Of a stretch of DNA of 64,000 bases, positions 15,834-24,665 are shown piece by piece. The stretch is from Microvirga aerilata. GTDB lineage: Bacteria > Pseudomonadota > Alphaproteobacteria > Rhizobiales > Beijerinckiaceae. The DNA is taken from assembly GCF_016743775.1 (NCBI RefSeq), contig NZ_JAEQMY010000010.1, positions 1 through 64,000 on the forward strand, in the 5' to 3' direction. How positions within the stretch are numbered: the stretch's first letter is position 1; every line of letters begins with the position of its first letter. The translations under genes and the position numbers were made by a program. The notes beneath the pieces are model-generated. The model was not told the origin of the DNA. It made no database searches and worked only from the letters and a program-made list of their open reading frames with translations.

Positions 15834-17037
15834 ATAGAGAACCAAATGTGAACAGGCCGAGTAGGTTCCAAGCAGATAAGGTAGAAGTCCATGCCACGTC
15901 GTTCATAGCACGATGAGATATACAGTCGCTTTAAGAGGACTTTGTCTCCTGTTTCGCAAAAATCCATGAAAAGCAATATTATTGATGAGGCCAGTGCCGA
16001 CCAATCACTTCGCTTTCAGACGGTATGGTCTACCAAACGAGGGCAGAAGAAGGCCGCAAAGGTGCTAAAAACTGTTGAGGCACATTGGGTTGAAACGGGG
16101 TGGAACTTCATTAAGCACCAAGCTTATGTCTTTGAAATTTAAGGGTTGTTCAACTCCTCTCCTGGGCACCAACAGCACCCTAAGGTGTTGCTCCGCAGAA
16201 GAATCCAGGTAAATCAAGGCGGAGAGCCGTCCGAGTGGTACACATGGCCTTTTCCATGTCACGCCCCTAAAAGCATCCCAAGACCGGAAGTTACTAGCTT
16301 CGCAAGGGCGTCCCCGACGACCTCCAGCCGATCATTGGCAAGCGAGAGGTCAAGCTCAGCCTCGGGACCAAAGATCCCGAAGCAGCGAAGCAGGAGCACC
16401 TCAAGGCTCTGACGGATCTGGAGGCGCAATGGAGAAATCTGCGCGCCGGTCCCAAGACCCTAGCTGAGCGGGCGGTCCATGAGCTGGCCCGGATGGTTCA
16501 TGCTACCTAGCTTGCATGCTGCCGGGGTAACCCGTGTCGGCAGACCTCCTGGAACACAGAGATCGGAGGGAGGATTTCCCAGATCCTATCCTTCAACCTT
16601 ACTGCTCTCCTTGAAGGATGCCACGGCAAGCCCTTCAGCTCACATGCTCGTGATGGATCAGGCCGGGAAGTGGCGAGTCGAAACACTGCTTAGCCGACGC
16701 TGAGAGCAGGAGCGCTCATCTTCAGACCCTTGCCGACTCTGAACACCCTCTTCAACAATCTGGCTGCCAGCGTCGCCAACCTGAAGTCTTGCGTGAAGAT
16801 GAAGGTCGCGTCGTAGACCCTCCAGGGAGGTAAGTGGCTCAGACGCCGCTCCAGCCACATGACGATCATCGCTGGCCAGGTTCGGTTTGAGAGAATTTAC
16901 TGATATCTGCAAATTTACATCATAACTAATCACACTGAGCTGGCGTTTGATCATAATATAACTGACGGCACTGGGTTGGTCTGCAACTGACCAGGTGGAT
17001 TGGGGGCAGTCCTCCAATGACGGCTGAAGGGGGAACG
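15834..17037 (+). other. 1.2-kb interval with recombinase debris and the sugar-operon promoter region
   Basis: Besides the integrase fragment at 16301-16510 I find no gene. Bases 16890-16970 are conspicuously AT-rich (for example CATAATATAAC near 16953) and presumably hold the promoter of the ABC operon. An inverted repeat TGGTC-7 bases-GACCA near 16979-16995 could be an operator. Confidence 0.45.
16301..16510 (+). pseudogene. fragment of a tyrosine recombinase (phage-type integrase N-terminal region)
   Basis: The frame from 16301 to the TAG at 16508-16510 reads RKGVPDDLQPIIGKREVKLS, LGTKDPEAAKQEHLKALTDL, then EAQWRNLRAGPKTLAERAVH. This is the N-terminal region characteristic of integrases with a DUF6538-type start (VPxDL, GKxExxxSLGTKDxxxA). 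There is a stop just upstream and no catalytic Arg, His or Tyr region downstream, so it is truncated at both ends. The missing parts are not seen elsewhere in the window. Confidence 0.75.
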
Positions 17038-18153
17038 ATGGCATCCGTTGAGGTTCGCGGTGTTCGCAAGAGCTTTGGCGCTTTTCCGGTTCTGCATGGA
17101 ATTGACCTGATGATTGAGCCAGGTGACTTCACGGTTATCGTGGGGCCGTCTGGATGCGGAAAATCCACTCTTCTTCGCCTGATCGCAGGTCTTGAGGATG
17201 CGAGCGGAGGCGACATCGTCATCGACGGCGATGTCGTCAACAACGTGGCCCCGGGCGGTCGGGATATCGCTATGGTGTTCCAGAACTACGCCCTTTACCC
17301 CCATATGACGGCAGCCCAGAACATGGCGTTCGGCCTGGAAAACACGCGGGTTCCGAAGGACGAAATCCGGCGGCGCGTGGCGGCTGCGGCGGAAACCCTG
17401 CGCATCCAACCTCTCTTGGATCGCAAGCCGCGCGAGATGTCCGGCGGGCAGCGTCAGCGTGTTGCCATCGGCAGGGCAATCGTACGTGATCCGAAGGTGT
17501 TTCTCTTTGACGAGCCGCTTTCCAATCTGGATGCTGCCTTGCGCGTGCAGATGCGGATCGAACTCGCCAAGCTGCATCACCAGCTTAAGTCGACCATGAT
17601 CTACGTCACCCACGATCAGGTCGAGGCCATGACCATGGCGGACCGGATCGTGGTCATGAACGAAGGACGTATGGAGCAGGCCGGGCGTCCGCTGGAACTC
17701 TACCACGCACCTCGGAATACGTTCGTTGCAGGCTTCATCGGCTCCCCGAAGATCAACCTCCTGCCCGGAAGCGTGCAGGCTATTGGATCCGAGGGTGTCA
17801 CAATAGCCCTTTCAGTCGGCGGCACACTGGCGGCGCAGGTCGTGCCTGGGGATCTCCGCCCCGGAAACGAGGTGATCGTCGGGGTAAGACCCGAGAGCCT
17901 GCATCAGGCGTCCGGATCGGAAGGTTTCGCCGCCCGCGTGGATGTGATCGAGCGGCTTGGAAACGAGACGGTCGTGTATGCGAGCCTTCCGACGGGCGAA
18001 ACCATTATCTTCCAGGATCGAGGGGCTGGTAGCATCGGGATCGGCAGCACCGTGCGGCTGAGCGCCGATCCGGAACACTGCCACCTCTTCCATAAGGACG
18101 GAACGGCTCTGTCCCGGACCGAGCAGGCTCTCGCCGCTGCCCTGAAGGTCTGA
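17038..18153 (+). CDS. sugar ABC transporter ATP-binding protein (UgpC/MalK type)
   Basis: The start at 17038 is preceded by GAAGGGGGAACG; an in-frame ATG seven codons earlier lacks such a site. The 371-residue protein has Walker A GPSGCGKST, the signature SGGQRQRVAIGRAI, Walker B FLFDEPLSNLD and a C-terminal OB-type domain (about residues 240-360). This is the layout of MalK/UgpC ATPases serving carbohydrate importers. It heads a four-gene operon with two permeases and a binding protein. The gene order with ATPase first is unusual but clear, with a 4-base gap to the next gene. Confidence 0.94.
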   Translation: MASVEVRGVRKSFGAFPVLHGIDLMIEPGDFTVIVGPSGCGKSTLLRLIAGLEDASGGDIVIDGDVVNNVAPGGRDIAMVFQNYALYPHMTAAQNMAFGLENTRVPKDEIRRRVAAAAETLRIQPLLDRKPREMSGGQRQRVAIGRAIVRDPKVFLFDEPLSNLDAALRVQMRIELAKLHHQLKSTMIYVTHDQVEAMTMADRIVVMNEGRMEQAGRPLELYHAPRNTFVAGFIGSPKINLLPGSVQAIGSEGVTIALSVGGTLAAQVVPGDLRPGNEVIVGVRPESLHQASGSEGFAARVDVIERLGNETVVYASLPTGETIIFQDRGAGSIGIGSTVRLSADPEHCHLFHKDGTALSRTEQALAAALKV

Positions 18154-18157
18154 CGCG

Positions 18158-19099
18158 ATGACGGCGGCTCACTCAGCAACCTCCCCAAAACATATCGGCA
18201 TCTCGCCCCGCTTCGCATTCGAGCCGAAATCGTCTGCGAAACGTCGTGACGGCCTTGCAGCTCTCGCGTTCCTGGCTCCCTACCTCATTTTCTTCGTGCT
18301 GTTTCTGGCATATCCCTTCTTCTGGGGAGTCTGGATCAGTTTTCACGATTGGGAACTGGTCGGTACGCTGCGCAAGTTCATCGGCCTCGCCAATTACTGG
18401 GACATGTTCGAGGATCCGATCTTTCGCGTCTCAATCCGGAATACGCTCCTGTTCACCGCTATCACGGTTCCTGTCATGGTGGCGGCTTCCTTGGGGCTCG
18501 CATTGGCCCTCAACCGGGAAAACCGGTTCCACGCGGTGCTCAGGGTTATCTTTTTTACATCGAGCGTGTTCTCCGTCACTGTCGCAACGCTCATCTGGAT
18601 TATGGTGCTGAGCCCGGATCGCGGTCTTTTCGCTCATCTGTTCAATAGCCTGGGCCTGCAGCCTATCGCCTTCCTCGGATCTCCCGACTGGGCCATGCCG
18701 GCCCTCACCATCACGACCGTCTGGTGGTCCGTCGGGTTTCCGATGATCCTCTTCCTTGCGGGCCTGCAGCAGATCCCGCAGGAACTCTACGATGCCGCGC
18801 GTATCGATAACGCTTCGGCCTGGCGTCGTCTCACGCGCATCACGCTGCCTTCCCTCAAGCGCACGATCGTGCTGGTCGTCGTCCTTCAAATCATCGGACA
18901 ATTACAGATCTTCGGCCAGCCGCTGATCATGACCGGAGGCGGGCCGGCGGATCGGACGCGCTCGATGGTGCAGACGATCTATGAAACCGGCTTCAATGAA
19001 TGGCAGCTGGGATATGCCTCGGCCATGTCGCTGTTCCTGTTCGGGGTGATGTTCCTGGCTTCGATGCTCCAGCTCTATATCTCGCGTCAGGAGGACTGA
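18158..19099 (+). CDS. sugar ABC transporter permease (MalF/UgpA type)
   Basis: This 313-residue membrane protein has six predicted transmembrane helices. The first lies near residues 35-58 (LAFLAPYLIFFVLFLAYPFF). The cytoplasmic EAA-type loop reads LYDAARIDNASAWRRLTRIT, the site of contact with the ATPase. It is the first of two permease subunits of a CUT1-type importer. It starts four bases after the ATPase stop and ends two bases before the next permease. Confidence 0.93.
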   Translation: MTAAHSATSPKHIGISPRFAFEPKSSAKRRDGLAALAFLAPYLIFFVLFLAYPFFWGVWISFHDWELVGTLRKFIGLANYWDMFEDPIFRVSIRNTLLFTAITVPVMVAASLGLALALNRENRFHAVLRVIFFTSSVFSVTVATLIWIMVLSPDRGLFAHLFNSLGLQPIAFLGSPDWAMPALTITTVWWSVGFPMILFLAGLQQIPQELYDAARIDNASAWRRLTRITLPSLKRTIVLVVVLQIIGQLQIFGQPLIMTGGGPADRTRSMVQTIYETGFNEWQLGYASAMSLFLFGVMFLASMLQLYISRQED

Positions 19100-19101
19100 G
19101 C

Positions 19102-19944
19102 ATGGCCGCAAGACAGCTCCGTTCCGAGCGCACCTCCGAATGGTTGATCAGGTCGCTGCTCGTGGGCCTTGCCGCCCTCTGGATGATTCCGCTGATCTGG
19201 ATCGTGGCGATGTCGTTCAAGCCGAATGACGTCCTGGCGATGTCGACGTCCGGCCTTCTGCCTATTCCCTTCACATTGAAGAACTTCAGCGACATTTTCT
19301 TCGTATCGATGACCCCTCGCTGGCTGTTGAACAGCGCGGTCGTCGCTCTGGGAACGACCGCGCTCACTCTGGTGGTGGCGTCGCTTGCAGGCTACGCTTT
19401 CGCCCGACTGGACTTTCCGTTCAAGCGCACGCTCTTCATCATCGTGCTCGCGGGCCTCATGGTGCCGGAGCAGACCCTCGTGATCCCCCTTCATGCGGTC
19501 GTCACCAGCTGGGACCTGCACAACACGCACTTTGCCTTGATGGCTCCCCGCGTGGCGCTTCCTGTGGGCGTGTTTCTGATGACCCAGTTCTTCAAGGCCG
19601 TGCCGAAGGAACTCGAGGAAGCGGCTGCCATCGACAATGCCAGCCGTTTCACAATCTTCCGGCGCATCATGCTCCCCCTGTCGATCCCGGCTCTGGTGAC
19701 GCTCGGGATCTACACGTTCCTGCACAGCTGGAACGACTTCTTCTGGCCGCTTGTGTCGGCCACCAACACGAACATGTACACGATCACTGTCGGACTGGCT
19801 TCGCTCCAGGGCAACTTTGCCCAGACCGAGGGGCTCGGCTTCATCATGGCGACTGCCGTGTTCGCGAGCCTGCCGATTGTGATCGTTTACCTGATCTTCC
19901 AGAGATACCTGGTGCGCGGCATTGCGCTGAGTACGGGGAAATAA
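19102..19944 (+). CDS. sugar ABC transporter permease (MalG/UgpE type)
   Basis: The ATG at 19102 follows CAGGAGGACTGAG, a good ribosome-binding site that overlaps the end of the previous gene. The 280-residue protein has six predicted membrane helices, beginning LLVGLAALWMIPLIWIVAMS. The EAA loop is ELEEAAAIDNASRFTIFRRI. It pairs with the upstream permease to form the translocation channel. Confidence 0.93.
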   Translation: MAARQLRSERTSEWLIRSLLVGLAALWMIPLIWIVAMSFKPNDVLAMSTSGLLPIPFTLKNFSDIFFVSMTPRWLLNSAVVALGTTALTLVVASLAGYAFARLDFPFKRTLFIIVLAGLMVPEQTLVIPLHAVVTSWDLHNTHFALMAPRVALPVGVFLMTQFFKAVPKELEEAAAIDNASRFTIFRRIMLPLSIPALVTLGIYTFLHSWNDFFWPLVSATNTNMYTITVGLASLQGNFAQTEGLGFIMATAVFASLPIVIVYLIFQRYLVRGIALSTGK

Positions 19945-20004
19945 GCTCGCGCAGTGACGCGGGTCCTATAAACGCCCCGAATCCGGGGCAATGTGGAGGA
20001 AGAA

Positions 20005-21321
20005 GTGCTCAAGAAATCGATTCTGTCCTTGTTGCTGTCAGGAGCCCTCGTGGCTCCCGGGGTTGCCTTCGCACAGGTGAAGACCGAGATCAGCTTCCTG
20101 CGCTTCTTCGGCGGCTGCGCCGACGAATACGCCAACGTGACGGACGTTGATAAGGCCAGCGGCGAATGCGGCGTCATTCAAGTTCTCACCAACAAGTTCA
20201 ACGCCGAGAACAAGGATGGCATCAAGGTCAATACGCAGAACGTCGACTGGAATGCCTATTACGATCTGCTCTCGACGAAGCTCGCCAGCAATGAGGCGCC
20301 AGACATTGCCGTCATGCACCGCAGCACGTTGCCGAACTTCGTCGCCCGCGATCTCATCGAGTCGATCGGTGAGGATCTCACGAAGGCTGGAGTCGACCTT
20401 GATGACTTCGCAAAGCCAGCACGTGAGGCGGTCACTTACGAGAACAAGACCTGGGGGTTGCCGTTCGACATCCATGCTCTGCTCTGGCACGTCAATGTCG
20501 ACATCATGAAGGCGGCAGGCCTCGTCGATGCCAGCGGCGCCCCGATCGTTCCCAAGAATGCCCAGGAACTGTTCGAACAGGCGCGGATCGTCAAGGAAAA
20601 GACGGGCAAGCGTTACATCAGCATGGATGCCCGCAACGACGCGATGCCGGTGCGCGTGTTCAACATGCTCATGTGGCAGCAGGGCGCGGATGTTTTCTCA
20701 TCTGAGACCGGCAAGCCGACGATCAACACGGCACAGGGCAAGCAGGCTCTAGACTTCATCCAGAAGCTTTACAAGGATGGCCTTGCGGTCGCAACGCACG
20801 GCAATGGCGAGGCAAGTCAGTCATTCCAGCAGGGCGAGGCGGCCATCATGGTGAACGGGACCTGGGCGGTCAACAGGTTGGCGAGCCTGAGTGCGGAGGG
20901 CAAGATCGGCTTCAAGACTTATGCGGTTGCCGATTTTCCGCCGATCTTCGGCAAGGCCACTTGGTCCGACAGCCACATGTGGGTGATGCCGAAGAAGAAC
21001 CGCACGCCTGAGCAGAAGGCTGCCGCCATCGCGTTCCTGAAATACCTCAACGACAACGGCATCAGCTGGGCCAAGACGGGCCACCTGCCTGTGCGGACCT
21101 CGGTGCTGCAGAGCGAAGCTTACGCGAAACTGCCGTTCCGCAACGCCTACGCCCAGACCGCTCAAATGGCCCGCGCCGTTCCGATGGTTCAGAACCAGCG
21201 CCCGGCTCAGGACGCCATGCGTGACAGCTTCGGCGCGGCTCTTCTGACGGACAAGTCCACGGCGGATGCCCTGGCCGAGGCCCAGAGCAAGGTTGAGCGC
21301 CTCTTCCGCCGCGTACGGTGA
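20005..21321 (+). CDS. sugar ABC transporter substrate-binding protein
   Basis: The GTG at 20005 has GGAGGAAGAA directly upstream; the first 22 residues form a signal peptide (LKKSILSLLLSGALVAPGVA then FAQ). The mature protein is a cluster-B periplasmic binding protein of about 415 residues, with FLRFFGGCADEYANVTD near the N-terminus and ALLWHVNVDIMKAAGL in the middle. The Cys pair in GGCADEY and GECGVI may form a disulfide. It delivers a sugar or oligosaccharide to the two permeases. The exact ligand is unknown; the nearby GH2 enzyme suggests a beta-linked glycoside or glucuronide. Confidence 0.9.
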   Translation: MLKKSILSLLLSGALVAPGVAFAQVKTEISFLRFFGGCADEYANVTDVDKASGECGVIQVLTNKFNAENKDGIKVNTQNVDWNAYYDLLSTKLASNEAPDIAVMHRSTLPNFVARDLIESIGEDLTKAGVDLDDFAKPAREAVTYENKTWGLPFDIHALLWHVNVDIMKAAGLVDASGAPIVPKNAQELFEQARIVKEKTGKRYISMDARNDAMPVRVFNMLMWQQGADVFSSETGKPTINTAQGKQALDFIQKLYKDGLAVATHGNGEASQSFQQGEAAIMVNGTWAVNRLASLSAEGKIGFKTYAVADFPPIFGKATWSDSHMWVMPKKNRTPEQKAAAIAFLKYLNDNGISWAKTGHLPVRTSVLQSEAYAKLPFRNAYAQTAQMARAVPMVQNQRPAQDAMRDSFGAALLTDKSTADALAEAQSKVERLFRRVR

Positions 21322-21330
21322 TTGCAGTAG

Positions 21331-21362
21331 CCCTGCCGCTCTTGGCGGCGGGGCGTTCTTCC
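21331..21362 (+). terminator. probable terminator of the sugar ABC operon
   Basis: CCCTGCCGC pairs with GCGGCGGGG (one G-T pair) across a five-base loop, followed by CGTTCTTC. It begins ten bases after the stop of the binding-protein gene. The T-run is short, so termination may be partial. Confidence 0.5.
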
Positions 21363-21460
21363 CCTGGAGCTGTTTCGGACGATTTTCGTTCCGAAATGCT
21401 CGAGGGTTTCTTCTGCCGCACTCAGCAGTAAGACAGCCAGCAAAGCTGTTTCTGGTGCAT

Positions 21461-21494
21461 AAAAACGCCCCGGTTTTCGGAACCGGGGCGTTTT
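21461..21494 (+). terminator. strong bidirectional terminator
   Basis: AACGCCCCGGTT and AACCGGGGCGTT flank a TTCGG loop, with AAAA before and TTTT after. It can act in both directions. It lies between the ABC operon and the convergent GH2 gene; the rest of 21322-21641 holds no gene. Confidence 0.8.
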
Positions 21495-21597
21495 CGTCCT
21501 GGAGTAATCCTCACGCGAGTGTTTCTCCGCGCCGGTTTTTCCGTTCATCTAGAGCTGCCTCCTTTGACATGGAAGCAGCTCCCTTCTTGGCTGTGCC

Positions 21598-21640
21598 GCA
21601 TCTTTCAACGGTGAAACGGATCGACTTCACCTGAAAATGC
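21598..21640. repeat. imperfect palindromic intergenic element
   Basis: GCAT at one end and ATGC at the other enclose TTTCAACGGTGAA and TTCACCTGAAA, giving a long imperfect hairpin around GGATCGAC. Palindromes of this shape, ending in AATGCTCTAG, are scattered between genes in Hyphomicrobiales genomes. It lies right at the 3' end of the GH2 gene. A different element of the same style is at 34854-34897. Confidence 0.45.
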
Positions 21641-21641
21641 T

Positions 21642-24488
21642 CTAGCGGGTCAGGGTAGTCCGCAACAGCGCGTCCACGAGGTAAGATGCAACCGGGTCGA
21701 AGCCGGGCGCATCCGTCCTTACACGGAACGTGCTCATCACCATCTTGCCTTTGCCGAACGGCCGCTCGCCGATCAGGGCTGCGGGCTTGTGGCCCCAGCC
21801 GACGAATACACCGGCATGAACGCGGGACTCGAGCTCCCAAGGCCGAAAGCCGGTCAGCACGTGGTGCGGCAGAACCCGCTCGAAGGCGAGGTCCAGCATC
21901 GGGCCGCCCGGAAACCGGGCGAAGGCGGCATGGCGGCGGAGCCAATTGAAGCTGGTAATCCAATCGCCGCGCCACATGGTGCCGTTGCGCTGGTGAATGC
22001 CGATGGTCGGGAAGCGGCGGTCCATATCGGACAGACCCGTACCCGAAGCGCGACGGCGCGCACGGGTGGTGCTGCCGCCGTCCGTCGACGGGTCGGCATC
22101 ATCGTGCATGTAGGGGGGCTGCATCGGCGGCTCGTCGCGGCGGATAAACTTCTGATCCGGGTCATCGCCTGCGAACATAAGGTACCGTCCGCCCCGACGG
22201 ATGGCCTCCACATCCTCGGCATCGACGGAACGCACGACGACGACATCGGCTTCACCGGCGCTGGAGGCAGCGGAATAGCCCAAACCCGTGAGGTGGCCGA
22301 GGATCTCCTCGTGCACGGACCAAACGCGTAGCGATGCGTCCACCTTCAGGCGCGGGTAAGCCGATACCTCAAGGCTGTTGCGGGCAAGCTCAGCGCCGGA
22401 AGCGTCAAGCAGGGTGAACGCAAACACGAGCTGAGCCGGTGCAGAGAGCTCGGGAGCGGCGATGATGATCTTATCGAGCACCTGCACCGACATCGATTCG
22501 GCCGCCTTGACGGCCAAGCGCCCGCTGTCCGAGTGTTCTTCCAGCGACCATTCGAGGGTGCAGCCCTCCGGCAGCACCACCATGCCCGCGGCGATGGATG
22601 GGGCGATCTCGATGGTCTCTCCGCACCAATATGCCCAGCGCTCCACCTTCGGAACGATGACCAGATCGGTGTTGACCTCTGCAAAGCGCTCCTGGAATAC
22701 GCGCGGGTTGCGGCGCATATCCATGAGGCCGTTCGCTTCCCAATGCACGTCCGTCAGCTCGGTCAGCACGTAGCCGCTGATCGACGAGTACGAGCGCATA
22801 GACTCGATCTCGTATTTCAGATTGGTGAACTGGTGCCACTGGGTGGCGTCGACAAATTTCTCGAAATTGCCGAAGACCCGATCGAGCCGGAGGACGTTGA
22901 AGCGCTCCTTGAGCCCATGCGGGTAGGCCGCGCCGTCGCCCCAGCTCTGGCCCGTCTCCATCCACCACGGTTCGGAGCCATCCTCGTTCATCAACTTGTT
23001 CGGATGCGGCAGGCCCCACACGCCGAACTCGGAAACGAGAAGCGGCTCCTTGCCGGTCTGCTGGCTATCGCCATGGTTGCTGTAGGTCCATGGGGCGGCG
23101 TTGGCGAATTCCTCCGTGAGGGCATCCCACTCCGCGCGGCGCTCCGGCAGGCAGCGGTAGTAATGGTAGTCGTTGACGTCGCTCTTCACGTGGAAGTTCG
23201 GTTGGCAGGGCGAGTTGTCAACCACGAGGCGGGTCGGATCGAGGGCCTTCATCCAGTCATACATGTCGGCAAGCCAGCGACGGTGATCTTCGTCTTCGGG
23301 AAGCTGGGTGCCCCAATCCTCATTGATGATCGTCCATGCAATAATGGACGGATGGTTGAAGTCGCGTTCGAGGATGCCTTTGAGGGTTTCCTTCGCCCGC
23401 TCGCCAGCCGCCGGAGTGAAGTGGTCGAAGTTCGGCAGCTCGGTCCACACGAGCATGCCGAGGCGATCCGCCACCTCATAGTAGCGCGGATCCGGCACCT
23501 TGATGTGGATGCGCAGGCAGTTGAGGCCGAAGCTCTTCGCCTTGAGAAGCTGGTCCTCCAGGAATTCAAGCGACGGCGGGGTGCAGATCCCGTCTGGATA
23601 GTAGTCCTGATCGAGGGCGCCGCGCAGATAGAGCGGCTTGCCGTTGAGAAGGATGCGACCGTCCTTGGCCGCGATCGTTCTAAAGCCGAAGCTGTCGCTC
23701 CAGCTGTCGAGAACGTCTTCCCGCTTGCCGAGTTGCAAATGGAGCCGGTAGAGATTCGGCTCATCCGGAGACCATGCTGCCGGAGCGTCGATGCGGAAAG
23801 CCATCTCCGTCTCGGATTGGCCGGCAACTGCGCTCTTAGCCTGAGCGGCAACCGTGCCGTTCGGAGCATATACTGTGGCGGTAAGATCCGCCTGGGGTGA
23901 ACCTGCGAGCGAGACGCGCACGCGCACGTTGCCCGTCGCGAGATCCGACGTGATGGCGCCTCGGGTCACATGCTGCACGCTGCGGGCTTCCAAGCGCACG
24001 GATTGCCAGATGCCGCCGAGCGGACCGTACCAGCTTTGCTTGCCGTGCGGGACCTCCGGGAAGGGGGCATCGGGATAAAGATCGGCCTCACTGGAGGGCA
24101 GGGTCACACGAACTTCAAGCTCATGTTCCCCCTGAAGGTCCGTACCGAGAACAAACTCGAAGGGCAAATAACCGCCCTCGTGGGTTCCGACCGGACGCCC
24201 ATCCAGGCTGACCTCGGCCAGGTGATTGACAGCGCCAAAGCAGACGGCGATCTGGCGCCCGGCCCAGTCCTGCGGAAGCGTGAACCGCTTACGGTACAAA
24301 GCTGTTCCAGTGGCGTGCCGCATGTCGTCGAACAGCGCCTGCCACGGAGCGGGCACGCGGGCGACGCGCAGGGCGTCTTCGCCTTCAACCTGGAAATCCC
24401 AGGCGCCATCGAGGGAAAGGATTGCTCTTTGGCCGGCGGTCGGCCGCGCAGCCGTTTCCAGGGCGAAAGCTTTGTATACCAGGGTCAT
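21642..24488 (-). CDS. glycoside hydrolase family 2 protein (beta-galactosidase/beta-glucuronidase type)
   Basis: The chosen ATG has GAGG eight bases upstream and gives 948 residues; an ATG seven codons earlier is possible. It has a GH2 sugar-binding jelly roll (LSLDGAWDFQVEGED, ATGTALYRKRFTLP), an Ig-like domain, and a TIM barrel with the acid/base Glu in TIINEDWGT and the nucleophile Glu in LLVSEFGVWG. Additional C-terminal domains make it longer than the roughly 600 residues of beta-glucuronidases. No signal peptide is seen, so it should cleave an imported glycoside in the cytoplasm. It is convergent with the ABC operon and divergent from a LacI-type regulator. Confidence 0.9.
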   Translation of the reverse strand: MTLVYKAFALETAARPTAGQRAILSLDGAWDFQVEGEDALRVARVPAPWQALFDDMRHATGTALYRKRFTLPQDWAGRQIAVCFGAVNHLAEVSLDGRPVGTHEGGYLPFEFVLGTDLQGEHELEVRVTLPSSEADLYPDAPFPEVPHGKQSWYGPLGGIWQSVRLEARSVQHVTRGAITSDLATGNVRVRVSLAGSPQADLTATVYAPNGTVAAQAKSAVAGQSETEMAFRIDAPAAWSPDEPNLYRLHLQLGKREDVLDSWSDSFGFRTIAAKDGRILLNGKPLYLRGALDQDYYPDGICTPPSLEFLEDQLLKAKSFGLNCLRIHIKVPDPRYYEVADRLGMLVWTELPNFDHFTPAAGERAKETLKGILERDFNHPSIIAWTIINEDWGTQLPEDEDHRRWLADMYDWMKALDPTRLVVDNSPCQPNFHVKSDVNDYHYYRCLPERRAEWDALTEEFANAAPWTYSNHGDSQQTGKEPLLVSEFGVWGLPHPNKLMNEDGSEPWWMETGQSWGDGAAYPHGLKERFNVLRLDRVFGNFEKFVDATQWHQFTNLKYEIESMRSYSSISGYVLTELTDVHWEANGLMDMRRNPRVFQERFAEVNTDLVIVPKVERWAYWCGETIEIAPSIAAGMVVLPEGCTLEWSLEEHSDSGRLAVKAAESMSVQVLDKIIIAAPELSAPAQLVFAFTLLDASGAELARNSLEVSAYPRLKVDASLRVWSVHEEILGHLTGLGYSAASSAGEADVVVVRSVDAEDVEAIRRGGRYLMFAGDDPDQKFIRRDEPPMQPPYMHDDADPSTDGGSTTRARRRASGTGLSDMDRRFPTIGIHQRNGTMWRGDWITSFNWLRRHAAFARFPGGPMLDLAFERVLPHHVLTGFRPWELESRVHAGVFVGWGHKPAALIGERPFGKGKMVMSTFRVRTDAPGFDPVASYLVDALLRTTLTR

Positions 24489-24626
24489 TGGGATAGCCTC
24501 GAAGGACATGGGGCGTTTGGGGTGGAGGAAGATGGGATCCGGCCAAACGAGGCAGGCGCAACCCACAACGGATCCTTGTACTTTTAGTTATTTTATTAGC
24601 AACGTAAAGACACATCTGAAACAGAG

Positions 24627-24640
24627 CCGACTAAAGTCGG
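24627..24640. promoter_or_regulatory. candidate LacI-family operator
   Basis: CCGACTAAAGTCGG is an inverted repeat of two six-base arms. It lies between the divergent GH2 and regulator genes, 26 bases ahead of the regulator start, and is the only such palindrome there. Assignment to the regulator is inferred from position. Confidence 0.45.
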
Positions 24641-24665
24641 TTCAACCCAGTACAGGTCGATTTTT

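Noticed and set aside
22533..23900. Long plus-strand frame of 455 codons opposite the GH2 gene
   Set aside because: It is an antisense shadow of the high-GC GH2 gene; the minus-strand frame has the GH2 catalytic motifs.
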